Numbered from the stretch's first letter, positions 26,703 to 36,447 are shown. The stretch: 64,000 bases of DNA from Pelomonas sp041914785 (GCA_041914785.1 JAYSCT010000001.1:62001-126000); one strand, 5' to 3'. Numbers and translations: made by a program. The notes: generated from the letters alone by a model not told the origin.

Positions 26703-27971
26703 TCAAGGCTGTTGCTGCCACTCCGCCGCCGTGCGGCCGGTCAGCGATTCCACCCACCGCCACGCCAGCGCCTGGCGCTGCGCGGCGGACTTGAGCTGGC
26801 CCGGCAGCTCTTCCTCGGTACGGCGCTTCTGGAACTCGCAGGACTGCAGGCAGGCCGACAGCCGCTCAGTGGGCGTCAGGCGACCCAGGGCCATCAGCTC
26901 GGGCGACACCCCCCGAGCCAACCTCACCTGCACCTCCTGCAGGCGCTCGGCACAGGCCGGCTCGCAGCGCAGCGCCGCCACCCGGTCGCGGCGCGCCTGC
27001 ACGTCGGCGGGCGCGGGCAGCAGCACCCGCAGCGTCGCGAAGTTGCCGTCCGCCTGGCGAGCCAGCAGGCTCAGCGTGGCGGGCCGGTCGGCCGGATGCA
27101 GCCGCAGCAGCAGCCGGGCGAGGCCACCGGTGTCCGGCGAGAGCGACTGCAGCCCGAGCGCCGCACGCTGGCTGGCATGGCTGTGCCACGAACGCACATA
27201 CCCGGGGCTCTGCACGGGCCCCAGGTCGTCGGCGCGCATCAGCGTTGACGTCGCCTCCCGCCCCTGCGCGCGCGCCAGCTGCATCAGCATCGCCGTGTGG
27301 ATGGCCGGGAACTGCGCCGCGGCGTCGGCGGGCAGGAGGGCCCGTTTCGCAGCATCGGCAGCCGCCTGCAACGGCGCCGGCACGGCCAGATCGCGCAGCT
27401 CCATCAGCCCCGGCAAGGCATGCCGGCTCACCACGTGCAGCACCAGCCAAGCCGGCGCGTCCGCGCCCAGCTGCGGCAACAGCCGGGCCAGCGGCAGCGT
27501 CTCGCCACGGCCCGGTGGTAGCTCGATGCGCCAAGCCTGTCGCGGCGCGCAGCCGTCGCCGGCGCAGGCGGCGTGGCGCAGATCCAGCCGCTCACCCGGC
27601 CAATGCCCGTAGGGCGGGAACGACGACATGCGCGACGGCCGCTCCCAGTCCAGCAAGGCAGCATCCGCACCGGGCTCCGCCAGCGCCAGCAGACGAGGCG
27701 CGCCGAAGCGCTCCAGGGCCATCAGCGCGCCGGCATCCACCGGGGCCCATGCCGCGCCGGGGATGTCGCCCAGTTGCGCCCGCGGCGCGCTGACGACGAC
27801 GCTGGACCGATCCCCGTCCACGATCCACAGCACCACCGGCCAGCCGCCGCTCGCGGCGGCATCGGCGCGGGCCCGCACGACGTCCGGCGGCATGTCCTGC
27901 GCCGGCGCCGGCGGCACCCACGCCACACACAGCGCCAACGCGGCCGCCCGGCCTCGCTTCCACCACGCCAT
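26703..27971 (-). CDS. exported protein of unknown function
   Basis: 422 residues. Signal peptide (AAALALCVAWVPPAPAQ). The mature part is Ala/Leu/Arg-rich and has four cysteines in the C-terminal third arranged as two pairs (CEPAC and CLQSC), suggesting disulfides in the periplasm. No family recognised. Convergent to the TonB receptor, 15 bp apart. Confidence 0.7.
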   Translation of the reverse strand: MAWWKRGRAAALALCVAWVPPAPAQDMPPDVVRARADAAASGGWPVVLWIVDGDRSSVVVSAPRAQLGDIPGAAWAPVDAGALMALERFGAPRLLALAEPGADAALLDWERPSRMSSFPPYGHWPGERLDLRHAACAGDGCAPRQAWRIELPPGRGETLPLARLLPQLGADAPAWLVLHVVSRHALPGLMELRDLAVPAPLQAAADAAKRALLPADAAAQFPAIHTAMLMQLARAQGREATSTLMRADDLGPVQSPGYVRSWHSHASQRAALGLQSLSPDTGGLARLLLRLHPADRPATLSLLARQADGNFATLRVLLPAPADVQARRDRVAALRCEPACAERLQEVQVRLARGVSPELMALGRLTPTERLSACLQSCEFQKRRTEEELPGQLKSAAQRQALAWRWVESLTGRTAAEWQQQP

Positions 27972-28045
27972 GCCCTCTCCTTGATGTGTCGCCGCTGGAC
28001 ACCGATGTTAGGTGCCGGGGCGCTCAAGGCGCGGGCCGCGCCGGC

Positions 28046-28519
28046 TCAGCGCTGCGTCGCGCGCATCGTGAAGGCGACGATGGCCGTGGCGGCGGCCACC
28101 ACCAGCGCATCTTCGACGAGGCCGCTGCGCGTCTGGCCCACGCGGGCCATCGCCTGCTTGCGCACGGCCAGCGTGGCGTAGGCCAGCGGCACGGCCGTGG
28201 CCACGGCGACGGCCGCACCCGTGCGCTCGCGGCCTGCCGGGGCCAGCGCCGCACCGGCGATGCCGGCACTGGCCACACGCGCCGTCAGCCCGAGGAAGAC
28301 GGTGCGGTCGGGCGCCGTCTTCATCTTGTCGCCCAGCAGCTCGCCCAGGCCCATCAGCAGCGCGCCGAAGCGGAACAGCGGCCGATCCAGCAGCAACAGC
28401 CGCCCGGGCGCGTGGCGCCCGGCCAGGCGGGCGGTGGTGATGGTGGCCATGGGCGTCATCGAGCGCGAGCTCGCGACGGCGCCGATGAGGAAGGAGGGCA
28501 GCAGCTCGCGGAGTTTCAT
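28046..28519 (-). CDS. DUF4126-type membrane protein
   Basis: 157 residues. Starts MKLRELLPSFLIGAVASSRSMTPM; the SRSMTP motif near the start, the GELLGDKMKTAPDRT segment and a C-terminal VVAAATAIVAFTM helix match the DUF4126 family as I know it. About four hydrophobic segments, inner membrane. Function unknown. Its ATG overlaps the stop of the upstream exported-protein gene. Confidence 0.75.
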   Translation of the reverse strand: MKLRELLPSFLIGAVASSRSMTPMATITTARLAGRHAPGRLLLLDRPLFRFGALLMGLGELLGDKMKTAPDRTVFLGLTARVASAGIAGAALAPAGRERTGAAVAVATAVPLAYATLAVRKQAMARVGQTRSGLVEDALVVAAATAIVAFTMRATQR

Positions 28520-28911
28520 GGGGTCGTCCTGGGCAGGGGTTGGGAAGCGGTCCGGGCGCGCTCGCAGGCGGCCTTGTCGCGGGCGGTGCGGGCCGCCACG
28601 CAGCGTGCGGCACCGTCGTCGACCGTGCCGGTGCCGGCCGGCGCCGACGCGGCCACCGTGACGCTGCGCGACGCCAGCGGCACGCGCAGTTGCGGCAGCA
28701 CGCGCTCCTGCGGCCGCTGCACGCCGGGCTCCTTGGCGTTCTCGGCCGCCATGACGGCGGCGTTGCGTGCGGGCACCCATCTGGACGCCGCAACCGCCGG
28801 CTCGGCGGCGGACGCCGGCCGGGCCGGCGCTGCCGGGGGCTGAGCCGGCGCAGCACCGCAGAAGGCGGCAGCCAGCAGCGCGAGGGCAACGGTGGGAGTG
28901 GCAGTTCGCAT
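28516..28911 (-). CDS. small exported protein, unknown
   Basis: 131 residues. Signal peptide (MRTATPTVALALLAAAFCGA), then an Ala/Pro-rich low-complexity stretch and a C-terminal part with two cysteines (ARCVAARTARDKAACERAR). No family recognised. Coupled by a 4-bp overlap to the DUF4126 gene. Confidence 0.6.
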   Translation of the reverse strand: MRTATPTVALALLAAAFCGAAPAQPPAAPARPASAAEPAVAASRWVPARNAAVMAAENAKEPGVQRPQERVLPQLRVPLASRSVTVAASAPAGTGTVDDGAARCVAARTARDKAACERARTASQPLPRTTP

Positions 28912-29125
28912 GGCACACCGACAGCGGAGTTCGTGTGTGCCCAGTGTGGGCGGGCGGCCCGCGCAGGCCTGTAGGAGGCGGCCCCGCGCAGCCGGGGATC
29001 GCCGCCGGTGCGCACGACGGCACCGCCGGGCGCGCGCCCTGCACCCGTGCCACCCGGCCGGCCGCGGTGCCGCCCCGCTGTGCTGCAATGCGCCCGGCTG
29101 CGGCCATGCAATGTCAGGGAGACCC

Positions 29126-32100
29126 ATGAAGCGCTTCACCTACCCGCTGTTGTTCCTGCTGGCCGGCCTGGCCGCGCAGGCCGCGCCGCTGACGCCGGCC
29201 GAACTGCCGCCGGCATTGCGCGACTGGCTGCCCTGGGCGCAGCAGGGCCAGCCGCCGCTGGGCTGCCCGGTGAACCCGGTGGCGTCGTCGGAGCAGCCGT
29301 TCTGCGTGTGGCCCGGCCGGCTGCAACTCAATGCCGGCGCGCGCGAGGCGACGTTCCGGCTGGACGTGCAGGTGTTCGGCGCCCCGGCGCGCGTCGCGCT
29401 GCCGGGCGAGGCCGGCGCATGGCCGCAGGACGTGAAGGCCGGCGGCAAGCCCCTGCCCGTGACCGACGGCGACGGCCACCCGGCCGTGTGGCTGGCGCCG
29501 GGCACGCATGTCGTCGAAGGGCGCATCGCGTGGGCGCAGACGCCACAGAACCTGGCCGTGCCGCCCGGCCTGGGCGCCATCGTCGTGAGCAGCGACGGCG
29601 CCTCGCAGGCCCGCGCGCCCGATGGCGACGGGCGCCTGTGGCTGCGCGCGGCGGCAAGCCCGGCCGAGGCGACCGACAGCGTCAGCGTGCAGACCGTGCG
29701 CCTCATCGACGACGAACTGCCGCTCACCGTCACCACCGCCTACGAGCTGCGCGTGGCCGGCCGCGCCCGCGCCGTGGAGCTGCCGCTGGCGCTGCTGCCC
29801 GGGCTCGTCGCGATGCAGCTGGACAGCCCGCTGCCCGCGCGGCTGGCCGAGGACGGCCGGCTCATCGTGCAGGCGCGGCCGGGGGCGTGGCGCATCCAGC
29901 TGACCGCGCGGCTGAACTCGCCCGTGCAAGCCCTGACCCTGCCCAAGACGGCCACCGACGAGGAAGTCTGGGCCGTGAAGGCCGCGCCCGCCCTGCGGCT
30001 GATCCGCCCCGAGGGCGTGGCCAGCGTGGACCCGCGCCAGGTGGAGATGCCGCCCGACTGGCGCGCGCTGCCGGCCTTCCGCCTCAAGCCCGGCGAGACG
30101 CTGAAGCTCACCGAGCTGCAGCGTGGCAACGCCAAGCCGGCGCCCGACGCGCTGCGCCTCACCCGCACGCTGTGGCTGGACTTCGACGGCCGCGGCCTCA
30201 CGGCCAGCGACCGCTTCGCCGGCACGCTGTCGGCCAGCTCACGGCTGACGATGGCCGCGCCGGGCCAGCTGGGCCGCGCCGCGCTGGCCGGGGAAGACCA
30301 GCCCATCACCCAGCTCACCAAGGACGGCCCGGCGGGCTTCGAGGTGCGCCGCAGCGCCGCCCGCATCGAAGCCGACAGCCGCTGGCCGCGCGACGGCGCG
30401 CTGCCCGCCAGCGGCTGGGACGGCACGGTGGACCACGTCCAGGCCACGCTGCAGCTGCCGCCCGGCTGGCGGCTGCTGCATGCGCAAGGCCCCAGCCGTG
30501 CCGACGGCGCCTGGGTGGCGATGTGGACGCTGTGGGACTTCTTCTTCGTGCTGCTGGCCGCGCTGGCGGCCTACCGGCTGCTGGGCTGGCGCACCGGCGT
30601 GCTCGTCGGCGTGGCGCTGGCGCTGACCTGGCACACGCCCGGCAGCCCGCCGGCGGTGCTGTGGTTCGGCCTGCTGGCGCTGACGGCACTGGCGCGCGTG
30701 ATGCCGGCGGGGCGGGCGCAGACGCTGTTTGCGCGCGGCCGGCTGGCCGTGGCCGCGCTGCTGGCGCTGGTGCTGCTGCCCTATGCCGTGACGGAGATCC
30801 GCCAGGCCATCTACCCGAGCCTGGAACAAGTCCACGGTGGCCTGGGCTTCGCCCACAAGGAGGAAGTCGCCGTGCCCGCCGCCGTCAACGAAGAGATGGC
30901 CGAAGTGCCACGGGACGCCGCCGTGGCGGAGCGGGTGGTGCCGCCGCCCTCGCTGATGATGAAGGTGCCGCCCAAGGGCATTTCGCCCTACGGCAGCGAC
31001 CTGGCCCGCGTGGACCCCGGCGCCCGCGTGCAGACCGGCCCCGGCCTGCCGACGTGGGCCTGGCGCGCGCACACGCTGAGCTGGAGCGGCCCCGTGACAC
31101 CCGAGCAGACGCTGAACCTGTGGCTGCTGCCGCCTTGGGCCACGGCGCTGCTGAAGCTGCTGGGCCTGGCGCTGCTGGCGCTGGCCCTGGTGGTGGTGAC
31201 CGGACTGAGGCCGCCCGCGCTGCCGCAACGCCGCAGCGGCGCCGCCGTGGCGGCCGCGCTGTGGGTGGCGCTGGGCCTCGGCCTGGCGCCCACGCCCAGC
31301 GATGCCGCCGACGACAAGCCCGCGGCCGCGCCCGCCGCGCCGTGGCCCAGCGATGCGCAGCTGCAGGCGCTGCGCGGCAAGCTGGCCGCACCGCCCGACT
31401 GCGTACCGCAATGCGTCGACCTGGCGCGGCTGCTCGTCAGCGCGCAGGGCTCGGCGGTGCAGCTGCGCGCCGAGATCCACGCGCAGGCGCTGGTGGCCGT
31501 GCCGCTGCCCGGCCAGGGCACCGGCTGGCAGCCCGCCAGCGTGACGCTGGACGGCCAGCCCGCCGCCACGCGCCGCGACCGCGACGGCCAGCTGTGGGCC
31601 GCCGTGCCGGCCGGCGTGCACCAGCGGGTGCTGAGGGCCGACGGCGGCGCGGCCAGCGGGCTGGACATCGCGCTGCCGCTGCCGCCGCGCGTCGTGCAGA
31701 CCGACTTGAAGGGCTGGACGCTGGCCGGCCTGGACCCGCGCGGCCTGAGCACCGGCGCCATCACGCTGAGCCGTGAGGCCACCGCCGGCAGCGCTCGCGC
31801 CGAGGATGCCGGCACGCAGCGCGACGCACTGGCGCCGCTGGTGCGCGTGGACCGCCGGCTGGAACTGGGCCTGCGCTGGCAGGTCGTCACCCGGCTTGAA
31901 CGCATCGCCCCCAGCCGCGCGCCGCTACGCGTGCAGTGGGCGCTGCTGCCCGGCGAGGCCGTCGGCGACGCCGGCGTGACGGTGGCCGACGGCGTCGCCA
32001 GCCTGCAGCTGGGCGGTGACGACGCGGTGGAAGTGGCCAGCAGCCTGGCGCCCACCGGCACGCTGACGCTGGTGGCGGGCAAGGCCGCGAACCAGGTCGA

Positions 32101-33202
32101 GCGCTGGACGGTGGCCGCGTCGCCGCAGTGGCATGTGGAGGCCTCCGGCCTGCCGGCCACCGCGCTGCAGCAGGATGGCGAATGGCGGCCCGAGTGGCGC
32201 CCCTGGCCCGGCGAGACGCTGAAGCTGGCCATCACCAAGCCCGCCGGCGTGGGCGGCCAGACGCTGACGCTGGACAGCGTGCAGACGACGCTGGAACCCG
32301 GCGAACGCAGCACCACGGTGAACCTGGCGATGAAGCTGCGCGCCAGCCTGGGTGGCCCGCACGCGCTGAAGCTGCCGGCCGGCGCCGAGCTGCTGAGCGT
32401 GAAGATCGACGGCCAGGTGCTGGCGCTGCAGCCGCGCGACGGCACGCTGAGCCTGCCGCTGACGCCCGGCGCGCAGAGCGTGGACATCCGCTGGCGCGCG
32501 CCCGAGGGCATGGGCGCGCTGTGGCGCCACGAGGGGCTGGCGCTGGGCCTGCCCGGCGTCAACGACACGCTGCAGCTGCAGGTGCCCGAGGACCGCCTGG
32601 TGCTGGCCGTGGGCGGCCCGCTGATCGGCCCCGCCGTGCTGATCTGGGGCGTGCTGGCGGTGGTGCTGGTGCTGGCCTGGTTCGCGCCACGCGGTGTGCC
32701 GGGGCTGATGGCCCGGCCGGCCTGGCTCGTGCTGGCGCTGGGCGTGGCGCCGGTGTCGCTGTGGGCGCTGGCCACGCTGGCCGGCTGGTTCGGCCTGCTG
32801 GAGGCGCGGCGCCGCTGGGGCGCTGCCGAGGCGCGGCGCTGGCTGCGCATCGTCGTGCAGCTGACGCTGGTGCTGTGGACGCTGTTCGCCATCGGCGCGC
32901 TGCTGGACGTGCTGCGCACCGGCCTGCTGGGCTACCCCGACCTGCTCGTCGCCGGGCCGGGCTCCAGTGGCCACGAGCTGCACTGGGTGTCCGACCGCTT
33001 CACCGACCAAACCGCCGGCGCCTGGGTGCTCAGCGCCCCGGTCTGGCTGTACCGGGCGCTGATGCTGGCCTGGGCGCTGTGGCTGGCGACGTCACTGCTG
33101 AAATGGGTGACGTGGGCGTGGAGATGCTTCAGCGAGGGTGGGGCGTGGCCGGAGAAGGAGGTGGTCGCTAAAGAGGCCCGGAAGGATCGGGCGGAGGGAT
33201 AG
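29126..33202 (+). CDS. very large exported/membrane protein of unknown function
   Basis: 1358 residues. Signal peptide (MKRFTYPLLFLLAGLAAQA). A periplasmic beta-rich domain to about 460, a membrane cluster about 465-575, another at 667-720, a second periplasmic beta-rich domain (about 720-1150) and four or so membrane segments near 1160-1333, then a short charged tail. The two soluble halves share a general plan, suggesting an ancient duplication. No catalytic motif recognised. The start is chosen for the signal peptide. It stands alone, 214 bp from the divergent neighbours. Confidence 0.75.
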   Translation: MKRFTYPLLFLLAGLAAQAAPLTPAELPPALRDWLPWAQQGQPPLGCPVNPVASSEQPFCVWPGRLQLNAGAREATFRLDVQVFGAPARVALPGEAGAWPQDVKAGGKPLPVTDGDGHPAVWLAPGTHVVEGRIAWAQTPQNLAVPPGLGAIVVSSDGASQARAPDGDGRLWLRAAASPAEATDSVSVQTVRLIDDELPLTVTTAYELRVAGRARAVELPLALLPGLVAMQLDSPLPARLAEDGRLIVQARPGAWRIQLTARLNSPVQALTLPKTATDEEVWAVKAAPALRLIRPEGVASVDPRQVEMPPDWRALPAFRLKPGETLKLTELQRGNAKPAPDALRLTRTLWLDFDGRGLTASDRFAGTLSASSRLTMAAPGQLGRAALAGEDQPITQLTKDGPAGFEVRRSAARIEADSRWPRDGALPASGWDGTVDHVQATLQLPPGWRLLHAQGPSRADGAWVAMWTLWDFFFVLLAALAAYRLLGWRTGVLVGVALALTWHTPGSPPAVLWFGLLALTALARVMPAGRAQTLFARGRLAVAALLALVLLPYAVTEIRQAIYPSLEQVHGGLGFAHKEEVAVPAAVNEEMAEVPRDAAVAERVVPPPSLMMKVPPKGISPYGSDLARVDPGARVQTGPGLPTWAWRAHTLSWSGPVTPEQTLNLWLLPPWATALLKLLGLALLALALVVVTGLRPPALPQRRSGAAVAAALWVALGLGLAPTPSDAADDKPAAAPAAPWPSDAQLQALRGKLAAPPDCVPQCVDLARLLVSAQGSAVQLRAEIHAQALVAVPLPGQGTGWQPASVTLDGQPAATRRDRDGQLWAAVPAGVHQRVLRADGGAASGLDIALPLPPRVVQTDLKGWTLAGLDPRGLSTGAITLSREATAGSARAEDAGTQRDALAPLVRVDRRLELGLRWQVVTRLERIAPSRAPLRVQWALLPGEAVGDAGVTVADGVASLQLGGDDAVEVASSLAPTGTLTLVAGKAANQVERWTVAASPQWHVEASGLPATALQQDGEWRPEWRPWPGETLKLAITKPAGVGGQTLTLDSVQTTLEPGERSTTVNLAMKLRASLGGPHALKLPAGAELLSVKIDGQVLALQPRDGTLSLPLTPGAQSVDIRWRAPEGMGALWRHEGLALGLPGVNDTLQLQVPEDRLVLAVGGPLIGPAVLIWGVLAVVLVLAWFAPRGVPGLMARPAWLVLALGVAPVSLWALATLAGWFGLLEARRRWGAAEARRWLRIVVQLTLVLWTLFAIGALLDVLRTGLLGYPDLLVAGPGSSGHELHWVSDRFTDQTAGAWVLSAPVWLYRALMLAWALWLATSLLKWVTWAWRCFSEGGAWPEKEVVAKEARKDRAEG

Positions 33203-33342
33203 GGAGCGTAGGCAGCGGGCCTGCTCAAGGCTGGGAGCGCTCAGTAGCCCAGCCGGCCCAGCTGCCGGCTTTCGGCCAGGAGCCGACGCTCGCGAATGGC
33301 GGCTTCGGGGTAGGCTGCGAAACAAGCCAAGGGACGACCGAG

Positions 33343-33582
33343 ATGACGAAGAGAGATGTGTACGAGGAGGTCGCGGCACTCTCGGAAACGCTGGACGCGC
33401 AAGGTCATGGAATTGATGCGGCCAAGCTACGTGATGCGATAGGCCGTGGATCCACTGGGACCGAGATCTTCATGGCGTTGCGGCACTGCATAGAGTCGCT
33501 CATCAATGATCGAGGAGTTGCCCAAGACACAAGAGCACGACTCTCTCAGGCTCATCGAAGTCTGATTCGCGCGCTTGACTAG
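33343..33582 (+). CDS. small hypothetical protein in a lower-GC patch
   Basis: 79 residues, mostly charged helix (MTKRDVYEEVAALSETLDAQ, LRDAIGRGSTGTEIFMALRH). GGGACGACCGAG precedes the ATG. No signal or membrane segment. Base composition is clearly lower in GC than the neighbours, a sign of separate origin. No family recognised. Confidence 0.55.
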   Translation: MTKRDVYEEVAALSETLDAQGHGIDAAKLRDAIGRGSTGTEIFMALRHCIESLINDRGVAQDTRARLSQAHRSLIRALD

Positions 33583-33650
33583 CAGCCGCTGGCTTGCTTC
33601 CATGTTGCTTCGCCGCTCTCGCCTAAGAGTGGCAGTTGGTGAGCGGCTGC
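33582..33650. other. inverted repeat between two low-GC orphan genes
   Basis: GCAGCCGCT (33582-33590) and AGCGGCTGC (33642-33650), 9-bp arms 51 bp apart, starting at the stop of the first orphan gene. Could be a recombination or folding site; it lacks integron core sites. Confidence 0.3.
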
Positions 33651-33711
33651 ATTCGGCCAGTGCGGATCAGACATGCCCCAATAATCATGCCCCCAGCTTA
33701 AGAATTAGTCG

Positions 33712-34422
33712 ATGAGCGCGAAAGCCAGAATACTGAGAGAGTTTGACCTCGATGCGCCCATGATGACTAGGGAGGATCGCCACCAATTTCGGTTGGCAAG
33801 CCGCTTCGTCACTTCGAACATTGAACAAAATTTCGACCAATTCTCCAACGCCGTTGGCGCGTGGAAGGTTCTGGTGGAGGTCGTGCCGGCTGTTAACCGA
33901 CCCAGAACTCTCGACCTGTTGGGGGTCCGGGCAATACAGGTCATTGGCGACGCGCACGCCTATCTTTCGGCTGGATCGAGTGATCGCGCAAAAATGGCAC
34001 TCGCTTGGTTCGAGGAGGGGGCCCGAAGCGTATTCGCGGAGTTGGACTGGCCCGTCGCCCCTTTGGACGATGCGATTCAACGGGTGGTCGAGCTTGATTT
34101 CACCAATGTCATGGTCTGGAAGGCCAAGTTGCTGAACAAGTCGCGGACGATCAAGGCAGAGATCGTTATCGAAATGGACGACGTCGAGGCACGCATAGTT
34201 GCCATCTTCCGGAGCAAGGCCGATGCACGGGAATCGAGGGTGCTACTGTGTGCCAGACAGCCGAGCGAGTTCCTCTTCGTTCCATGCCTAGGCAAAGTCG
34301 AGTGGCTGGACGACGAGCGCCTTCAATTGACGTCCCGTTCTGGGAGCGAATCTTGGATTGCGGTGGTGCCGCGGCTTATCGTAGGAACGCCGCCTAGCCC
34401 TTACGGTTTCGTCGCCCGCTGA
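33712..34422 (+). CDS. hypothetical protein in a lower-GC patch
   Basis: 236 residues, soluble, no signal. N-terminal helical part (about 1-125), C-terminal part with beta character (VARIVAIFRSKADARESRVLL, SESWIAVVPRLIVG). GC content lower than the flanks. No family recognised; possibly acquired together with the 79-residue gene upstream. Confidence 0.6.
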   Translation: MSAKARILREFDLDAPMMTREDRHQFRLASRFVTSNIEQNFDQFSNAVGAWKVLVEVVPAVNRPRTLDLLGVRAIQVIGDAHAYLSAGSSDRAKMALAWFEEGARSVFAELDWPVAPLDDAIQRVVELDFTNVMVWKAKLLNKSRTIKAEIVIEMDDVEARIVAIFRSKADARESRVLLCARQPSEFLFVPCLGKVEWLDDERLQLTSRSGSESWIAVVPRLIVGTPPSPYGFVAR

Positions 34423-34434
34423 GCTTGAGAATTG

Positions 34435-34549
34435 ACTGGCTGCTTATTGGCCGCGAGGTCGCCAACACGTACGACCGCTCCGGGTCGTCAGCAGCTACTG
34501 CCGGTCACTGTCGCCAGCGACCGCAACCGCTGCAAACTGCCACCGCCCG
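34435..34549. other. degenerate intergenic sequence
   Basis: Holds ACGACC-GCTCCG-GGTCGT and runs of TGCCGGTCACTGTCGCCAGC type. Resembles widespread degenerate intergenic sequence seen behind acquired genes in proteobacteria; no gene or clear site. Confidence 0.25.
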
Positions 34550-34840
34550 CTACCGCCCCGCCCTCAGCCGATGAATCTCGTCGATGAGGTCCACCACCAG
34601 CGCCGCGAGCTCCTGGTTGGCGTCGAAGTCCCGCTCGATGGCCAGCAGCCGCCGCGCGCGTTGCAGTTGTGGGCTGGCGAAGCGGCGGGGTTCGCCGTCG
34701 CCGTTGCAGCAGGCCAGCAGGCCAGCGTCCAGCCGCGCGTGCAGCCAGTCGGCGCTGACGCCGCAGGCACAGGCCAGTTCGTCCAGCGTCAGCGTCGTGT
34801 CGTCGATGACGACGCCCACCAGCACGGTGTTGCCGCTCAT
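34550..34840 (-). CDS. cbpM: CbpA modulator, MerR-like
   Basis: 96 residues, MerR-like helical protein: LTLDELACACGVSADWLHARLDAGLL (HTH), RRFASPQLQRARRLLAIERDFD, LAALVVDLIDEIHRLR. In E. coli CbpM binds the J domain of CbpA and blocks it. Its gene overlaps the end of cbpA by 4 bp, the usual arrangement. Confidence 0.9.
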   Translation of the reverse strand: MSGNTVLVGVVIDDTTLTLDELACACGVSADWLHARLDAGLLACCNGDGEPRRFASPQLQRARRLLAIERDFDANQELAALVVDLIDEIHRLRAGR

Positions 34841-35805
34841 GGCGTGCCCTCGCCGCGGGGATCGTAGTCGCGGCCCACGGCCGCGGCCATGACTTCGTAG
34901 GCGGCGCGGGCGCCCGGCAGCGTAGAGGGCGGCAGCTTCAGCTCCACCTGCAGCACCATGTCGCCTGCCGGCGCATCCCCCTGGCCGGCCAGGCCGCGGC
35001 CCTTCAGGCGCAGGCGTTTGCCGTGCGGCGTATCGGCCGGGACGGTCACATGGACTGCACCCGCGGGCGTCGTGGCAGCCACATCGCCGCCCAGCGCCGC
35101 CTCCCAGGGCGCCAACGGCAGCGGTGCCAGCACGTCGCGGCTCTGTTCGCGGGCAGCGTCCCGGAACTGGATCTCGACGTAGAGGTCGCCGGCCGGCCCG
35201 CCACCGCGGCCGGCCGATCCCTGGCCAGCGAGCCGGAGATACTGCCCCGCGCGAACGCCTGCGGGAATCTGCACCTGCAACTGGCGCGTGACTGCGGCGC
35301 GGTGGCCCTGAGCGTCAAGCGCGAGCCCGCGCACGGTGACGGCGCGCACGGCGCCACTGGCGGCCTCGGCGGCGTCGATGACCAGCCTCACATGCTCGTC
35401 GGCCCCACGCTCCAGTGGCGCGTCCGCGGGCTCCGGCCGGGCGGCGCGGCCGAACATGCTGGTGAAGAAGTCGCTGAAGCCCTCGCCGCTCCGCCCGGTG
35501 CTGGGCGGGCCGTCGTAGCGGAAGCCCCGTCGCCAATCCTGCGGCAGGTCCGGCGCCGCGGGCGCGTTGGCGGCTGGCTGACGCGCCCGGTGGCGGCGAT
35601 GCACGCCGTCATAGGCGGCTCGGCGCGTGGCATCGGCGAGCACGTCGTAGGCCTCGTTGAGCCGGGCCATGGCCGCATGCGCATCGGCGGTCGGGTTGAC
35701 GTCGGGATGCAGCAGCCGCGCCTGGCGCCGGTAGGCCTGGCGGATGGCTGCGGCGTCGGCATCGGCAGCGACGCCCAGCGTCTGGTAGTAGTCCTCGAAG
35801 CGCAT
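34837..35805 (-). CDS. cbpA: DnaJ-like co-chaperone CbpA
   Basis: 322 residues. J domain 1-70 with the HPD motif (LLHPDVNP), a Gly/Phe-poor linker, and two DnaJ C-terminal peptide-binding domains (VRGLALDAQGHRAAVTRQL, VQIPAGVRAGQYLRLAGQG, PLPLAPWEAALGGDV, VTVPADTPHGKRLRLKGRG). No zinc-finger module, which separates it from DnaJ. Stimulates DnaK and binds curved DNA in E. coli. Start chosen at MRFEDYYQTLGV. Confidence 0.94.
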   Translation of the reverse strand: MRFEDYYQTLGVAADADAAAIRQAYRRQARLLHPDVNPTADAHAAMARLNEAYDVLADATRRAAYDGVHRRHRARQPAANAPAAPDLPQDWRRGFRYDGPPSTGRSGEGFSDFFTSMFGRAARPEPADAPLERGADEHVRLVIDAAEAASGAVRAVTVRGLALDAQGHRAAVTRQLQVQIPAGVRAGQYLRLAGQGSAGRGGGPAGDLYVEIQFRDAAREQSRDVLAPLPLAPWEAALGGDVAATTPAGAVHVTVPADTPHGKRLRLKGRGLAGQGDAPAGDMVLQVELKLPPSTLPGARAAYEVMAAAVGRDYDPRGEGTP

Positions 35806-35884
35806 CGTCCCAGTATGGGAGGCCGGCACGCGCGGCCTGTCGGACGGAAGCGGCTTGTGCAGCGGTTCGTTTCCTACGCCACGG

Positions 35885-36376
35885 CTACCCGGTATGCGCC
35901 ACCGCAGGCCGGTGGTCAAAGCTCAGCACGCGGGCCAGCCGCCAGCCGGTGGCTTCGCGCTTCCACAGGTGCACGAACCTGGCCTCTTCCGCGCCGGGCT
36001 CGCCGGACCGCGCGAAGACGTGGCGGCCGATCTGCACGGCGCCGTAGCCCTGCATCGGGTAGACCTCCAGGCTGCCCGGCACCAGCGTGCGGGTGACGCC
36101 GTGGTCGCGCGGGCGGCTCTTCAGCGTGCGGGCCGCGTCGCCGACGCTGGCGCCAGTCTTGTCGTGATAGAACTCGGCGTCCTCGGTGAACATGGCGCGG
36201 AAGGCGGCGGCGTCGCAGGTGACGAACGCGGCCTGGAACAGCCGGGCGTCCATGGCCGCAAGCTCGTCGTGCAGCGGGCCGGTGCGTGCCGGGTCCTGGG
36301 CCTGGCTGGCCGAGGCGCCCAGGCACAGCAGCGCAGCCACCAGGGCGGCGCGGGAAGAAGCGGTCGGCAGGCGCAT
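35885..36376 (-). CDS. exported NTF2-like (DUF4440) protein
   Basis: 163 residues with a signal peptide (ALVAALLCLGASASQA). GAGGA precedes the ATG. The mature part has the SnoaL/NTF2 pattern: LAAMDARLFQAAFVTCDAAA, MFTEDAEFYHDKTGASVG, and C-terminal ARFVHLWKREATGWRLARVL. Typically a small-ligand-binding cone fold. Role unknown. Confidence 0.8.
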   Translation of the reverse strand: MRLPTASSRAALVAALLCLGASASQAQDPARTGPLHDELAAMDARLFQAAFVTCDAAAFRAMFTEDAEFYHDKTGASVGDAARTLKSRPRDHGVTRTLVPGSLEVYPMQGYGAVQIGRHVFARSGEPGAEEARFVHLWKREATGWRLARVLSFDHRPAVAHTG

Positions 36377-36447
36377 GGCGGTCCTCGGGTCAAGGGCGGG
36401 GCGGGATGGCGCGACAGTGTCGCGGCCGCCGCGCCGCCGGCCGGGAG

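Noticed and set aside
33582..33711. Integron attC site between the two low-GC orphans
   Set aside because: Inverted repeat present, but no RYYYAAC/GTTRRRY core sites and no integrase.
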